Shown here piece after piece: positions 12,200 through 24,384 of a stretch of 64,000 bases of DNA. The notes under the pieces are model-generated. The model was not told where the DNA came from and searched no databases. It saw only the letters and a program-made list of their open reading frames with translations. This DNA comes from Lantana camara (taxonomy: Eukaryota > Streptophyta > Magnoliopsida > Lamiales > Verbenaceae). Position 1 is the first letter of the stretch; every line of letters begins with the position of its first letter. The stretch covers positions 90,680,501 to 90,744,500 of the forward strand of contig CM074858.1 in the NCBI GenBank assembly GCA_037501455.1, given 5' to 3'. Both the position numbers and the translations under genes were made by a program.

Positions 12200-12520
12200 C
12201 ACGAAAAGAACGGGGCTGGGCGTGCTAGCACGTCGCACGCCCAAGCCCCAACACCGCCGCCCAGCCCTCCCGCCCGCCTAGGCGCCTTGCTCGCCTGTCC
12301 CGCAACCGTGCGGGACAGCCGCCTGCTCCTCCCGCAACCGCGCGGGAGCGCCCGCCCAGGGATGGGCGGGACTGCCTGCCCGCGCCGCACGTCTGCGCGC
12401 AAGGGCGCGCCTGGCGCACGCACGCTGCCGGCAATCGCTGCCGGTTGTGCGCAGCGCTGGCGCGCGCCTAGCGCGCGTTCCTGCGTGGCGGGCGGGCGAC
12501 CCCGCATCGTCCCGGGCCCG
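12200..12520 (+). repeat. GC-rich hairpin zone in Copia-1 leader
   Basis: A very GC-rich block in AT-rich surroundings. Consecutive inverted repeats are visible: TCCCGCA..TGCGGGA, TCCCGC..GCGGGA, CCCGCCC..GGGCGGG and CCGGCA..TGCCGG. Long frames on both strands here come from base composition. Copia-2 has a similar zone (32480-32740) with different arm sequences. Confidence 0.65.
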
Positions 12521-13695
12521 TGCTTTCGTGTTTTCGTGTTTCGTGTTTTTCGGTCCGTAAAATCCCAATTTAATTTTATTTTAATTTTATCTTTTAAAAT
12601 CAGTTTTGCTAAAATAAAATTATTTTAAAATTTTGATTAAATTGGGATTTTTGAGAAATTAATGCGATTTGGATTTTGGGAAAATTTTGAATTTTATTTT
12701 CTGAAAATAATGAAAGAATAAAATTATTAATTTTGGAAATTAATTGGAATTTTATTGGTTTGTTGTTTTTCGGGTTTTATTGAAAAGGCTCTTGAACAAG
12801 AATTGCATCTAAGTCGTGTTTTAAGTCATTAGGACTTGAAACGAGAATTTTAATTTATTGGCTAAATTTAAATTCTTGCAAGAGCATGTTAGGTGATCAT
12901 GGGTTTAGATCTATGTATGGTTTTAATTTATGCACATGAATGGTTTAAATTGGGGTTGGAGCCCTATAGTTGCGTTTTTCAATTTAGGTTGGAGCCTCAC
13001 TTATGTGCGTACTGTTATGTGATTTATTATGTGGCTTTCCATATTACTGTTTTTGAGGCCGGGGTATGCCCCGTGTAATTGTCTAAGGCCAATATGAAGA
13101 TTGAGCCTTATTACTTTATGTCTTTTTCTTTTTATTGTAATTTGAGAGTAGAGATAGGTGGTGAGGTTTTATTTTCATTTTGGAGACAATGCACCCATGG
13201 AGTAAGATGGACCACATTCAAGTAACAAGGAGGCCATAAGTGAAGACCCCTCAAAATGTTAGGGAGGGGAATCTCAATTGTTAAATGTAATAGAGATAGG
13301 GCTCGTATTTTGTTACCGCTTTCCCTTATGTGATTTAAACTGTTTATGTGGTATGTATGTTAGAACTTGTGATTGTGGAGTGGCTCCCACATATCACGCA
13401 TAAGATAGGTAGAACCCATGATCATTACATGTTAGTATCATGCTAGGACATGTTATCTGTTTATGTGCTTGTTTGATATGCATTTAAGTGTACTTGCATT
13501 AATCAAGACTAATAAAATTGGATAACATATATGTTGGTGAGGTCGAACCGGACAACTCTCCGGTTGATTCGAAAATTCCCCTTAAATATTAAGCTAATTT
13601 CGAACAAATAGGTGTTTAATTCAAGATGCAAATTTTGAATTAAATTCCTAGCATTCCATCAATAGGTTTTAAGTTTAGTAAGTGAAGCTGGTTAT

Positions 13696-14016
13696 TGTCC
13701 GCGAGTCGTGGGATAGCTAGTGGAGCTTATTAGTTCTTAGTTACCTAATTGATCATTTTAAATGATCAATATTTCATGGTCAATTTTGGCAAGGGCGATG
13801 TCCGCGAGTCGTGGGTCGTTCGAACTAAGTTTTGATCATGATCTTATGATTGATGGGTCTAGCTTAACGCCTAAGTAAATATGGATGTCGCACGAGTCGT
13901 GGGTCCATATTGAAAGATAGGTGATGCAAAAACAATTACTAAGAGTTCTAAAGGTGTTAGAATTGGTAAGTTGTACCTACCTAGGGTTCTTACTTAGAAT
14001 GTCCGCGAGTCGTGGG
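13696..14016 (+). repeat. Four copies of a 17-nt tag forming similar hairpins upstream of gag
   Basis: TGTCCGCGAGTCGTGGG or a close variant occurs at 13696, 13799, 13886 and 14000. Each contains CCRC-GAGTC-GTGG, a small stem-loop with a GAGTC loop. Each is flanked by different arms that can pair: AATATGGA/TCCATATT around the third; TTACTTAGAA/TTCGAGGTAA (one mismatch, one G-T) around the fourth; CTGGTTAT/ATAGCTAG (with G-T pairs) around the first; a weaker pair around the second. Between the first two lies an inverted repeat with 11-nt arms ATTGATCATTT/AAATGATCAAT (13748-13770). Confidence 0.75.
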
Positions 14017-14222
14017 TTCGAGGTAAAATGCCTAGGATCTTAGTACCCATTGGGAAACGTGTTCCTCTTAGATCTTTGGGAATTCTAGATCTTTGAAAAA
14101 CAGTGGGAGCTACATTAGATTAAAGACCTTATCTTTTGTATATCGTTATAATTCAGCATGCTCACTAGTTCTCTGTTTTACCATTTAGGTCGTAGATTCT
14201 GTGATTCTCTACGTGTTTTGAA

Positions 14223-15096
14223 ATGGCAACCAAAAACCCTCTTGTATCGATCCTCGAGTCAAACAAGTTGACTGGTCCCAACTATTCTGATTGGCTGAGG
14301 AATCTGAAAATCATTTTAGATTCTGAGAAGAGAACTTATGTTCTCTTCGAAGGGGAGCCCAGTCCCGAAGGGGAGGCTCCCACTCGGGCCGAGCGGGATG
14401 CGATTCAGAAGTGGAAGGATGATAATCTCCAAGCCCGTTGCTTATGTTGGCTAACATGTCTCCAGACTTGCAAAGACAACATGAGGCCATGGAATTTGCT
14501 TGGGAGATTTACGACCACTTAGAGCAACTTTACCGCCCTCATGAACGTGTTACAAGGTATAACACATCAAAGGAATTGTTCCACTTGAGAATGAGGGAAG
14601 GTTCAAGTGTCCATGAATATGGACTCAAGTTTCTTGCCCTTACTGAGAAACTTGCTTCCATGGACATGCCACTAAAAGATGAGCTTTCAGTGGATTTGTT
14701 GCTAGCTTCGCTCCCACCATCATTCAACCCATTTGTCCTTAACTTCAACATGAATCATGCTGGTGCTACTGTAGCTGAGCTGATTAGTCAGCTTGTGACT
14801 GCTGAAAGCACGATCAAGAAGGACAATAAGGTTTTGATGGTGAATGCTCCATCTTCCTCTTCTGGGCCTTCTAAAGGTAAGGGCAAGAAAGCCCAAAAGA
14901 AGAAGAAGAAACCCCTTAGGCCCACTGGTGGCATTTCGAAGGGGAAGGCCCAAAAGAAGAAGCGTGATCAGAAAGAGGATGTTTGCTTCCATTGTGGCAA
15001 AGCGGGACATTGGAGGAGAAACTGCCCAGAGTACAAGGCTACTCTAAAGAAAGGTATCTTTCTCGTTGAAGTAAATCTTTCTATTAATTCTAGTTC
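14223..15096 (+). pseudogene. gag: Copia-1 gag (UBN2-type) with CCHC zinc knuckle, frameshifted
   Basis: The start at 14223 gives a typical copia gag N-terminus containing KLTGPNYSDWLRNLKIIL. The reading frame changes near 14440 and continues as a UBN2-type gag segment with LEQLYRPHERVTRYNTSKEL. A lysine-rich stretch precedes the zinc knuckle CFHCGKAGHWRRNC (14984-15025), a perfect CX2CX4HX4C that binds element RNA in this family. A second frame change near 15096 separates gag from protease. The two breaks look like single-base losses, so this copy should not give a full polyprotein. Confidence 0.85.
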
Positions 15097-16523
15097 TTGG
15101 TACTTGATACCGGTTGTGGAACTCATATCTGTAATGATGTACAGATGCTAAGTGAAGTCCAACAACTCAAAGAAGGAGAATGTGTCTTGAAGATCGGCGA
15201 TTGCTCAAACGTTGAAGCTCGAGCTTTAGGCACAATTAGATTAGATTTAGGTAGTTTTGAGTTAGTATTAAATAAAGTCCTTTATGTACCGAGCATTATT
15301 CGTAATATAATTTCAGTTCCAATATTAGATTATGAAGGTTATGAAACTTATATTAAGAATGGTAAATACTTTATCAAACGGAACAACTCTTCCGTTCATA
15401 TCGGTACTCTAAGTAATGGACTTTACCTAACTCAAAATATCAATATTATGAATATACAACGAGAAACAAAGCGTAAGAGAGATGACAAAGTTTCAGCTCC
15501 CTTATGGCACGCTAGATTAGGACACATTTCCAAGAACAGAATTAGCAAGATAAACACTTTAGGATCATTCTCTGAAAATGATCTCAAAGAGTTGACTTCT
15601 TGCGAATCCTGTCTCAAAGGAAAGATGTCCAAAGTTCCTTTTAAAGGAACTGTGAACGTGCCACTGAGGTTTTGGATTTGATCCATACTGATGTTTGTGG
15701 ACCGCTTAGTGTAAGCACTAGAAACAATCATCAGTACTTCATAACCTTTACTGATGACTTTAGTCGGTATGGTTATGTATACTTAATGAAGTATAAATCT
15801 GAAGCTTTTGAGAAATTCTTAGAATTTCAAAAGGAGGTTGAGAACCAAACTGGTCACAAGATCAAAGCACTTCGATCTGATCGAGGAGGCGAGTATCTTA
15901 GTGAAGAATTCCTTAATCATCTCAAAGATAATGGGATTATCTCTCAGTGGACTCCTCCGGGAACTCCTCAGCTTAATGGAGTTTCTGAGAGAAGGAATCG
16001 AACCCTACTTGATATGGTTCGTTCCATGATGAGTTTCACTAACTTACCACCTTCTTTCTGGGGTTATGCCCTAGAAAGTGCAGCAAAGATTCTGAATCTA
16101 GTTCCCTCTAAGTCAGTCCCCAAAACGCCCTATGAAATGTGGCATGGTAAAATCCCTAGTTACTCTTACTTAAGAATTTGGGGTTGTCCTGCTTACGTGA
16201 AGAGGACAGTGGGAGATAAGTTAGAATCTCGTTCTAACTTATGCTACTTTGTAGGTTATCCTAAGGAATCCATAGGATACTACTTCTATGATCAATCTGA
16301 GCAAAAGGTGTTTGTTTCCAGAAATGCCACTTTTCTTGAGGAACCGTTCCTTAAAGAAAAGAAAGGAAAGATCATAGAATTAGAAGAAGTACAAAGTAAC
16401 CCCACGCCACCCACTGAAGAGACGTCCCCTACTGATCAACTACAACCAATCACGAATTTCGATACACACGAAAACCCTCCTCTAAGGCGTTCTGAACGCA
16501 CTCCTAGACAGCCGGAGAGATAG
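15097..16523 (+). pseudogene. pol: Copia-1 protease and integrase region, broken
   Basis: Protease is marked by LDTGCGTHICND just after 15097 (aspartic D-T-G). The GAG-pre-integrase/HHCC zinc region follows, with WHARLGHISKNRI and CESCLKGKM (about 15500-15630). A frameshift lies near 15660. The integrase core then shows TDVCGP (Asp near 15690), RSDRGGEY (Asp near 15878) and VSERRNRT (Glu near 15986), a D..D-35-E arrangement that looks intact. The frame ends at an in-frame TAG at 16521, with a second TAG at 16605 before reverse transcriptase. Confidence 0.87.
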
Positions 16524-16619
16524 TATGGATTCTTCCATGAAATCTCTCAAAAGGATAATGATCCTTTAACATATGAGGAGGCACTTTCAGATTCTGACTC
16601 TGAATAGTGGATAGAAGCC

Positions 16620-18140
16620 ATGAAATCCGAAATGGACTCCATGAACTCCAACCAAGTTTGGACCTTGGTAGATTTGCCTGATGGGGTCAAACCCATAGGT
16701 TGCAAATGGATCTTTAAGAGAAAGCTTGGAGTTGATGGAAGCATTGCAGCCTACAAAGCAAGACTGGTTGCAAAAGAATTCACTCAAAGACCCGGCGTGG
16801 ACTTTGACGAAACCTTTTCACCAGTTGCAATGCAAAAGTCCATTCGAATCATGCTTGCCATTGCTGCATATTATGACTATGAGATATGGCAAATGGATGT
16901 GAAAACTGCCTTTCTCAATGGTGACATTGACAAAGACATTTATATGGAGCAACCCATAGGTTTCACATTCAGTGGGAGTGAGCAAAAGGTTTGCAAACTC
17001 CAAAGATCAATCTATGGATTGAAACAGGCTTCTAGGAATTGGAACATTCGATTTGATGAATCGGTCAAAGCGTTTGGCTTCATTCAAATTTCGAATGAAT
17101 CATGTGTGTATAGAAAGGAATTGGAGACCTCAGTGCAATTCTTAGTACTTTATGTTGATGACATCCTTCTCATTGGGAATTCGAAGGATGACATGAAAGT
17201 GACTAAGTTATGGTTATCGAACCAATTCGAGATGAAAGATCTTGGTGATGCGTCCTATATCCTTGGAATTAAAATCTATAGAGATAGATCTAGAAGGTTA
17301 ATAGGACTATCACAGTCGATATACATTGACAAAATATTGAAGAGATTCAATATGGAGTCAGCAAAGGTTAAGAACCTTCCTATGAGTGTAGGAACATGTC
17401 TTTCAAAGAAGATGTGTCCTAAGACTAACCTTGAGAATGAGAGAATGACTCATACACCTTATGCGTCAGCAATAGGTAGCATAATGTATGCAATGTTATG
17501 TACTCGACCGGATGTGGCTTATGCACTTAGTGTGACAAGTCGTTTCCAATCGGACCCTGGAGATGGTCACTGGGCTGCCGTGAAGAATATTCTTAAGTAC
17601 TTGAAAAGTACTAAAGATTTATTCATAGTTTACGGAGGTCAGAAAGATCTTACTGTCGAAGGATACTGCGATGCAAGCTTTGCATCAGACTTAGATGATT
17701 TTAAGTCAATGTCAGGATACATTTTCTGCCTAAACGGCGGAGCAGTGAGTTGGAAGAGTTCCAAGCAAACAACCACTGCAGATTCGACCACTGAGGCCGA
17801 ATACTTAGCTGCAAATGATGCAGCAAAGGAAGGTGTTTGGATTAGAAACTTCATTCAAGAGTTGAATGTTGTTCCTAACATGAAAGACCCCATTACTGTG
17901 TTTTGTGACAACACTGGGGCGGTTGCTCAAGCAAGAGAACCAAGATCTCACCAACGGACCAAGCACATTATGAGGAAGTATCACCTAATCTGTGATATTA
18001 TCAAAAGAGGAGATGTGCTAATTGAGAGGGTCACATCAGCAGAGAACGTGGCAGATCCACTTACTAAACCCCTTAGTCGAGAAGCTTTCCAAGGTCATCT
18101 TCAGAAGATGGGACTTGGAGTAGCTTTAGAATGGCTTTGA
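16620..18140 (+). pseudogene. pol: Copia-1 reverse transcriptase and RNase H (open 506-codon segment)
   Basis: This segment is open for 506 codons in the frame of the preceding integrase but is separated from it by two TAG codons. RT motifs include PIGCKWIFKRK, YKARLVAKEFTQRPGVDFDE, DVKTAFLNGD and the catalytic box LYVDDILLI at about 17148-17174. RNase H follows with EGYCDASFASD, GGAVSWKSSKQ, STTEAEYLA and HIMRKYHLI. It ends at a TGA 16 nt before the right LTR, with AAGTGGGAGAT as the purine primer of plus-strand synthesis. Family-typical catalytic residues are present, so this part decayed less than gag. Confidence 0.93.
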
Positions 18141-18156
18141 CGGGCAAGTGGGAGAT

Positions 18157-20033
18157 TGTTAGGAATAGTGCCCTAGAAAGCCGATTGTATATCCGCTTTG
18201 TGCTTTTCCTTATTGTAATCACAGACAATCTTTGAATGAAATAACGAATTGAGGCAACACTTCTTTATATGCTCTTGTTTGGTATGCGTTTACTTTAGCT
18301 GTGCATGTATGAGAACTCCCCTAATCCTGATGACTTTAGGACTCTACCATTTAGGTGAAATGGTTCATGAAACGAGCCCTATATCACATAAGTCATGATT
18401 AGTAAAATACTCCAAGCCGATGAGTCCTACAGACAGTGGGAGTGTCAACCTGACTCCTCTAAGGCTTGCTTGTGGGATCACGCCCTTAAGAAGGACCACC
18501 TTGTTTCATGGAGGTGCAAAGTGTATAGTTGATACGTGCGTGATACATGAGGGTGCTTACTTTAATAAGTAAGTTCACTGAGGTGCCCCGTGTGAGAACA
18601 TTCCTAAATGGGAAAGGAAGTTTCTATTTCAGGAAATGGAAACTTCCAGATTAGGAAATATCTCACGAGTCATTGATGTGATTAATTGATCCTTAGACTT
18701 GAGGTTCCATGTTACTTTATGAGTTAACTCTGTAGTCTTTGGTATAAGCTTTAAAGGGTGTCGCCTTAGACAACTGATTCAAGGCTTATGCTGGGGCTGC
18801 ACAAGTGACTCATGAAAGTGAATGAGAATCAAGAAAGGACCTACACTTGCATATGCAAGGTGATCTCTTATTGTGTAAGTCATTCATATGCCATATGGAG
18901 TCCTTGGCCAAGGCAGTAGATCAAGACATCAAGAAAAGGGTTTCTTGGATTGAGATCAAATGGATATGAAATGCACTTAGCTTTAAGACCGGATTATTAG
19001 GGTTCTAATTATTCCCTTACCCTAGATCTTGGTTGAGAGATAGTAAGTAGGAGGATTGTATCTCACATGAATCAATGACTTAAAGGTTCTGTCGAATCCG
19101 AACATTCCAATTCAGCTAGGGGTTAAACACCTGTTGCTAGACTATGCTCGTTTAATCTGTGGACTGATTAATTAATTAGTGAATTAATTAATTAGGGTCA
19201 CTGCTAATTGAATTGAGAACCTAGAGGGTCACACACAACAACTTGGTTACATGAGTTGAGGCTTGAAAATGATTAAACGAGTTAATCGGAGAATATATAT
19301 ATTATATATATATATATATATTAAATAATTAAATGTGTTAATTATTTAATAGACTTTGGTTTAATTTTGAATTAAAAAGAAAGTCTTATTTTGGAGAAAA
19401 TAATCTAGTTAATTAATTACGAATTAATTAATTAGATAAAAATAAGTAATTTATTTTATAATAAATAAAGTATAAAATTATCCAAAAATAGTTTGGATAT
19501 TTTTAGCTCTCTTAAAAGTTGACTTGAATTAGAATTCAAAGTCAAAGTTGGAAAATACTTGATGATCAAGTAATAGGAGAGAGAGGAACCAAATCCTTGC
19601 CCAACAAGGATTAGGATCGGCGCCCCTCTCCCTTTTCCTATATATAGGGAAGCTCATGCTCCCCTTTAGAGCTAATGTACAATTCTTTTGGTTCATGTGT
19701 TGAACACCTTTCTTTCTCCAAGATTAAATAAACCCTAGGTTAAGCCTAAATACTAACTAGAGAACTAGCATCCTTACTAGTTAGATTGTGATCAAGTTGG
19801 TGGACTTTCTCTAGAGACTTCAAGTTAGAAGTTTGAAGATTCGAGCTTTACCAAGGAGAGGGGATCAAGCCGCGAGAAGAGCGTTCTTGGGTGGCTTGAA
19901 ACGCTTCAAGAAAGAACAAAAGAAAAGTAAGTTTTCTATCTTTACGAATTTGGTTACACGATTGCGAGTCCTAGATCCTTTTGTTGGGAAAAATTTTTAA
20001 ATTCCGCTGCTTTCTGATTCGTGTTTTCCAACA
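18157..20033 (+). repeat. Copia-1 right LTR
   Basis: 1877 bp, same ends as the left LTR. It lacks about 85 bp around 19290 that carry the CACGTG cluster. At about ten sites where it differs from the left LTR it agrees with both Copia-2 LTRs, while few changes are private to it. Confidence 0.92.
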
Positions 20034-20393
20034 AGTGGTATCAGAGCCACCTCGTTAATCGTGTTTCTGATTCGTCTCAATTATTCTGAATTTGATAGAA
20101 ATTCTTAGGCTTAGATGCGAATTAGGTATTCATGAGTTCTTTTAGAAAGCCTGAAATACGAAACTGTAATTTTTCCTGAATTTCTGAAACTGTTTTCTTA
20201 AATTGTGATTTTGAAAACCGTTTTGATTGAAATATGTTTAAATCGAATTTTTTAATTTTGGATTGAACCGGGTTTTGGAGAAACCCAAAAATGCGAAACG
20301 GGACACGAAAAGAACGGGGTTGGGCGTGCTAGCACGTCGCACGCCCAAGCTCCAACACCGCCGCCCAGCCCAAGCCCCAAGCCGCCCAGCCCT
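20034..20393 (+). repeat. Partial second Copia-1 leader after the right LTR
   Basis: Includes a primer binding site (20036-20047) and repeats 11930-12275 almost exactly, then loses homology in a CCGCCCAGCC-rich stretch at about 20370-20393. It shows that the right LTR once served as the left LTR of another unit. Confidence 0.85.
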
Positions 20394-21356
20394 TCCCACA
20401 AATGTGCATACATGCATTCCTAATGTTCACCAACTAACCCAACTTCCATTAAACAAATCAATATCAAGAAATATCCCATCACTCCACAAACGCATGCATA
20501 ACTCCCATATTGCTTCCCAATAACTCACGCAACAAGTCAACGACACAGTAAGTCCAGCCTCGGTTAGTCCACCTTTTACGAAAATTCCTTCATAACATGA
20601 TCAAACTCGCACCAATTTCGCATTCGAATCCCTGAATCTACAATATCAACAACAAAGCATCAATTTCTTTCAAAATAATATCAATTCAAGCACAATTCGG
20701 GGCATAATTCCATCATAAAAATGTTGAATTAATCTTAAAAGTTTTTATTCAAAAAAATCTTAAAAATTATTTCTTCAAAATCTTATTTTCAAAGAAATTT
20801 CGAATTAATCGATCCTATAGAAATCTTGAAAAATATTTATGGATCCTACGGAAATCTTGAAAGAATCGACATGTGTTTTCAAAATTGAACTGGATCGGCC
20901 GGTCCGACTGGTTTAATCGGTGATCGACGTGAGGTCCGGTTCGAACGAACCCTCGGAACCGGTGTTGTCCGGACTATTTCAGGGCCGGAAAAACCGACCG
21001 ATTAACCGGCAATTTTGTCCCTAAAAATCGAACTGGACCACTGGCTCGATCATTTGCCCAATTTTTTACTTTTTGTTTTTTTAAATATTTTACATTTTTG
21101 GTTGGAAGTGTTTGGAGCTATGATTTAGACTGGACCGAGTGGTCCGACCGGTTCAACCAGTGATCCTTAAATCATTTATAATTTCCATAGGCACCCATGT
21201 ATGATAAGTATTTCTAATCCTCACATCATGAATGATTGTATTTTTCATTGGATTGGTTGGTTCTATTATGCATGGGAGTTCTCGGTAAAACCCTATGACT
21301 CCTTTGCCCTAAAAAAGAATTGATTACATTGCAGTTATTTTATTTTTATGGGGTAA
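20394..21356. other. Unclassified intergenic/repeat sequence
   Basis: No gene recognised. 20880-21180 is rich in GACCGGTTC-like words, resembling the terminal parts of the TIR element at 56735-57572 and some gypsy LTRs, but no paired ends were found. Confidence 0.4.
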
Positions 21357-21832
21357 TGTAAGAATATTTCTTATTAGACTTCTATTAATTGATGGTTGTA
21401 TTAAAATAAAATGGACTAAATAAATACGGTTAATGGGACCAGACTTATCAGGCCTATTTATTTGACCCACTATCTTTAAAGGCTTGATTTTAGTGGATGT
21501 GGTCTGACAGCTGGTGTAGGCCCACTCTAGAAAGCCCGTGATGGGAGGGCTCCTAGGGTTTTATATATCGTGGCTAGGTCCGCTCTCCACTCCACGTTCT
21601 TGATATCCGCTTTCCCATTAAGCTGTCAACTATCGGTGAGAGAAGGAGATGAAGATTTAGCCAGAGGAACATATCATACCATGTGCAATTGTTCAACAAC
21701 ACCGGTAATAATCTGATTTACTAAAATGGAATTCAGGTACGTTTGTACTCTCGATTAAATCGGTATATCTATACTTTTAATCGTTTTGGTGTTCTAAATT
21801 CATGGTGTTGATCTTAACGAAAATTTCTTACA
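21357..21832 (+). repeat. Left LTR of the outer nested element
   Basis: 476 bp, from TGTAAGAATATTTCTTA to AAATTTCTTACA, followed by a primer binding site at 21835-21846 (TGGTATCAGAGC). Matches 52660-53135 over the full length with about 25 differences counted by eye (about 5%). Confidence 0.93.
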
Positions 21833-23682
21833 GTTGGTATCAGAGCCAACATCTATGAATTTAGAATCCAAATTTATTCTTTATATTCATAAAATATCTT
21901 TGTTCGAATAAATCCGTAAACAAGATTTGATTGCACCAACATTGCAAACCTCCATAATTGTAGACCCCTGTCGTCATTGGGAATTGTTTCAGGCAAGCCT
22001 TTTGCACATGCGTTTCTAAGTTTGCACTGTCTTTGAATCTTGGTTTTGAATTAAATCGACAATCCTCTTTCTTTCCCTGAGCACAGTCAATATTTTGATC
22101 AATTGAATTTGTCGAGCCTCGTTATTCATGCAAGAAAGTTAAAGAATTTTTCTGAATGATTATTATATGTAAATTTGTATTTATTGTGAGATGAATGTGC
22201 ATTTGGTGGTTTTCTCCTTATTTATTTAACTCTTTTGTCTTTTCTTGACGGAACTATTACAAGCAATGTGATTTCTTAAATAGATATGAAAATGGGTAAA
22301 AATATATAGATATAGGATCATGATTTGCTGGATAGTGCCGAAGATCAGAAAGTAAAGTTCTTGTCTGGCGGTTCTTTTTTTTTTTTTAATTCTAATTGTG
22401 TTGTACATTAGTTCAGTATTAAGATGTTTTTTGGAGTCTTGAATCATGGTTGTTGGAATGTTGGGTCATATGTGGACTCACATTAGTTGCGTTTTTCCCC
22501 TTCTTTAGCTTTTCCTGAAAATTAACGCTTTGGCTATGCATTTCTTGAATGAACTTTGGCGTTAATGTCAGATCAATTTTAAGAAGATTTTTCGGTGGCC
22601 TGTCTTCACAATCATTATTGATAAATTCTAGGTCAAGAATTAATTGTAAATTTATATTGTATTGGGCTGGGGTGAATTTTATTCCCGTAATTATCTTTGC
22701 GAAACTCATTGACCAACCTTGAAAATTCATGACTCAACGTCAAAACTATGTTTTAAATTTGTTAATTTAATACAAAATATTACCATGGTGTTGGTACAAA
22801 ATGTTTGAACAATACACATGCGAAGTGGTTAATGAATATCATGACAAATATGTGTCATTGATTGTTGTTTACCATGTATATGAGCCTACACCTTATAGAG
22901 AGAAATTAAGTCTTTATCTCGATACATATTTAATTAGTCTTGCATGATGATAAGTAAACATTGATCCAGAATGTCTACTTACGCTTTTGTGTGAAATAAA
23001 TTATGTTTGTTTTGTTGAGTTTGTGCATCGGACACCATTAAAGGATACACTTAAAGGTTTCTTTTGTCAAGTTGTCTTGAAAAAATTGCAGGCAATATTT
23101 CATAAGGATCAAGATAATATGTTTTATAGTAGCATGGAAAGTCCAGCATTTTGCAGCCGACGTGGCATTTGATATTAAACCTCTTGAGTTCATGCAAAGG
23201 AGAATATGCTTTGTAAGGTTGTCCTTTTTGCTCTTGTTCGGTTCAATTTGAGATATATGTGATCAAATATTTTATATTGAATGACAATTGTATTGGGATT
23301 AAATTGTTCATTATTCACTAAGTTTTCATAAAAGGTGAATGTGATATAAAACTAACGTACTTGATCATATTAGTTGGAATTGAATTTATCTTGACAGGCT
23401 ACTTTACATGAGTATTCAAATAAATAAGATCTTAGGAATAATTTGCATGCAATGTATTATGTTATAGATAACTTCCAAAAGTACATAGTTTTTGTACTTT
23501 ATTTTGTGGGAGTATTTGCATACATATCGTGCGTGTGCAAATTGGGCAATCTATTTGAACTCGGCTATGTTCTTAATTTACTAAGTTTACAGAGATAGTT
23601 ACACCAAAGTGTTCCATTTATGAAGACTTGTAAAATATGAAACATGCATATTTCAAGTGAATGAATTATTATGCATTCTTAC

Positions 23683-24384
23683 CTGCCCAAAGGGGGGGGG
23701 GGGGGGAAGATATGTATGGTAATTTAATTTTATTTGTGCAAAACATATCAATAGGGTACGTCAATCAAGAAAGTTTAGTTTCCAAAAGGAAGCAATTTTC
23801 GAACATTAAGGTATTCCTATACCGTTTTGCACGGAGGGACCTATTATGTATGACATACTCTACCCAAAGGGGAGTTTGTCATGACACCCTGGACTCTTTA
23901 AAGAATAAAGCTATATTTCTTAGGCTTATTCTTGTTGATTGTCTATTAATCATAATATCTTGCAATTCATGTTTTTCCATATTATTACTATGAGTTTGAA
24001 CATTAATATTTTTGTATACTTAGTTTGAAGTATACAACAATAATATTTTAAACTCCATCATGTGTATATTCCATGATCTTATGTGATTAAGTGTCCTATA
24101 TTGAAACGTGCATGATATATCACATGAATATTGAGGAATTCTTCTTTTTTTTTTGAAAGAATATTGAGGAATTCTTATGGTGCATTATATATCCTCACTT
24201 GTTTAAATAGAGTTTATATGCTAGATATTTTAAACTATTGATGCAGAGCATATTGACTGAAATTTATTAATTTAGAGGGTTTGTTCTCCCAAAGGAGTTA
24301 ACTTTTCGAAAATTAGGATATTCTTGTACCGCTCTTGCATCCAGAAAATATGTTTTGTGTGATAAGCTCTGCCCAAAGGGGAGT
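23683..24384 (+). repeat. Diverged direct repeats with CCCAAAGGGGAG motif and a poly-G run
   Basis: CCCAAAGG(GG)AG occurs near 23685, 23864, 24288 and 24372. The roughly 90 bp before the second and fourth copies align with each other (TTTTCGAA...TACCG..TTGCA...). The first copy has been extended into a run of 15 G (23692-23706). All belong to the outer element's internal region. Confidence 0.6.

Larger units (their letters stand above)
11930..14222 (+). other. Copia-1 long untranslated leader
   Basis: A 2.3 kb segment between primer site and gag with no long meaningful frame. It contains a GC-rich hairpin zone (12200-12520) and a structured block (13690-14020). Most of it is closely conserved in Copia-2 (32186-34404), where the coding region has decayed, which argues that the leader has a cis-acting role. 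Confidence 0.75.
9972..20393 (+). mobile_element. Copia-1: Ty1/copia element with a partial second unit (LTR-internal-LTR-internal)
   Basis: Order is LTR (9972-11929), primer site, 2.3 kb leader, gag, protease, integrase, reverse transcriptase, RNase H, purine tract (AAGTGGGAGAT), LTR (18157-20033), then a second primer site and about 350 bp of leader before homology stops around 20370-20393. Integrase ahead of reverse transcriptase places it in Ty1/copia. The extra leader suggests a tandem array made by LTR-LTR recombination and later cut on the right. Because of that truncation, no target-site duplication can be assigned. Confidence 0.85.

Noticed and set aside
12148..12628. Several overlapping open frames on both strands in GC-rich DNA (likewise 32359-32837)
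   Set aside because: Stops are rare because of base composition; peptides are Arg/Ala/Pro-rich without domains, and the region is the leader of a copia element.
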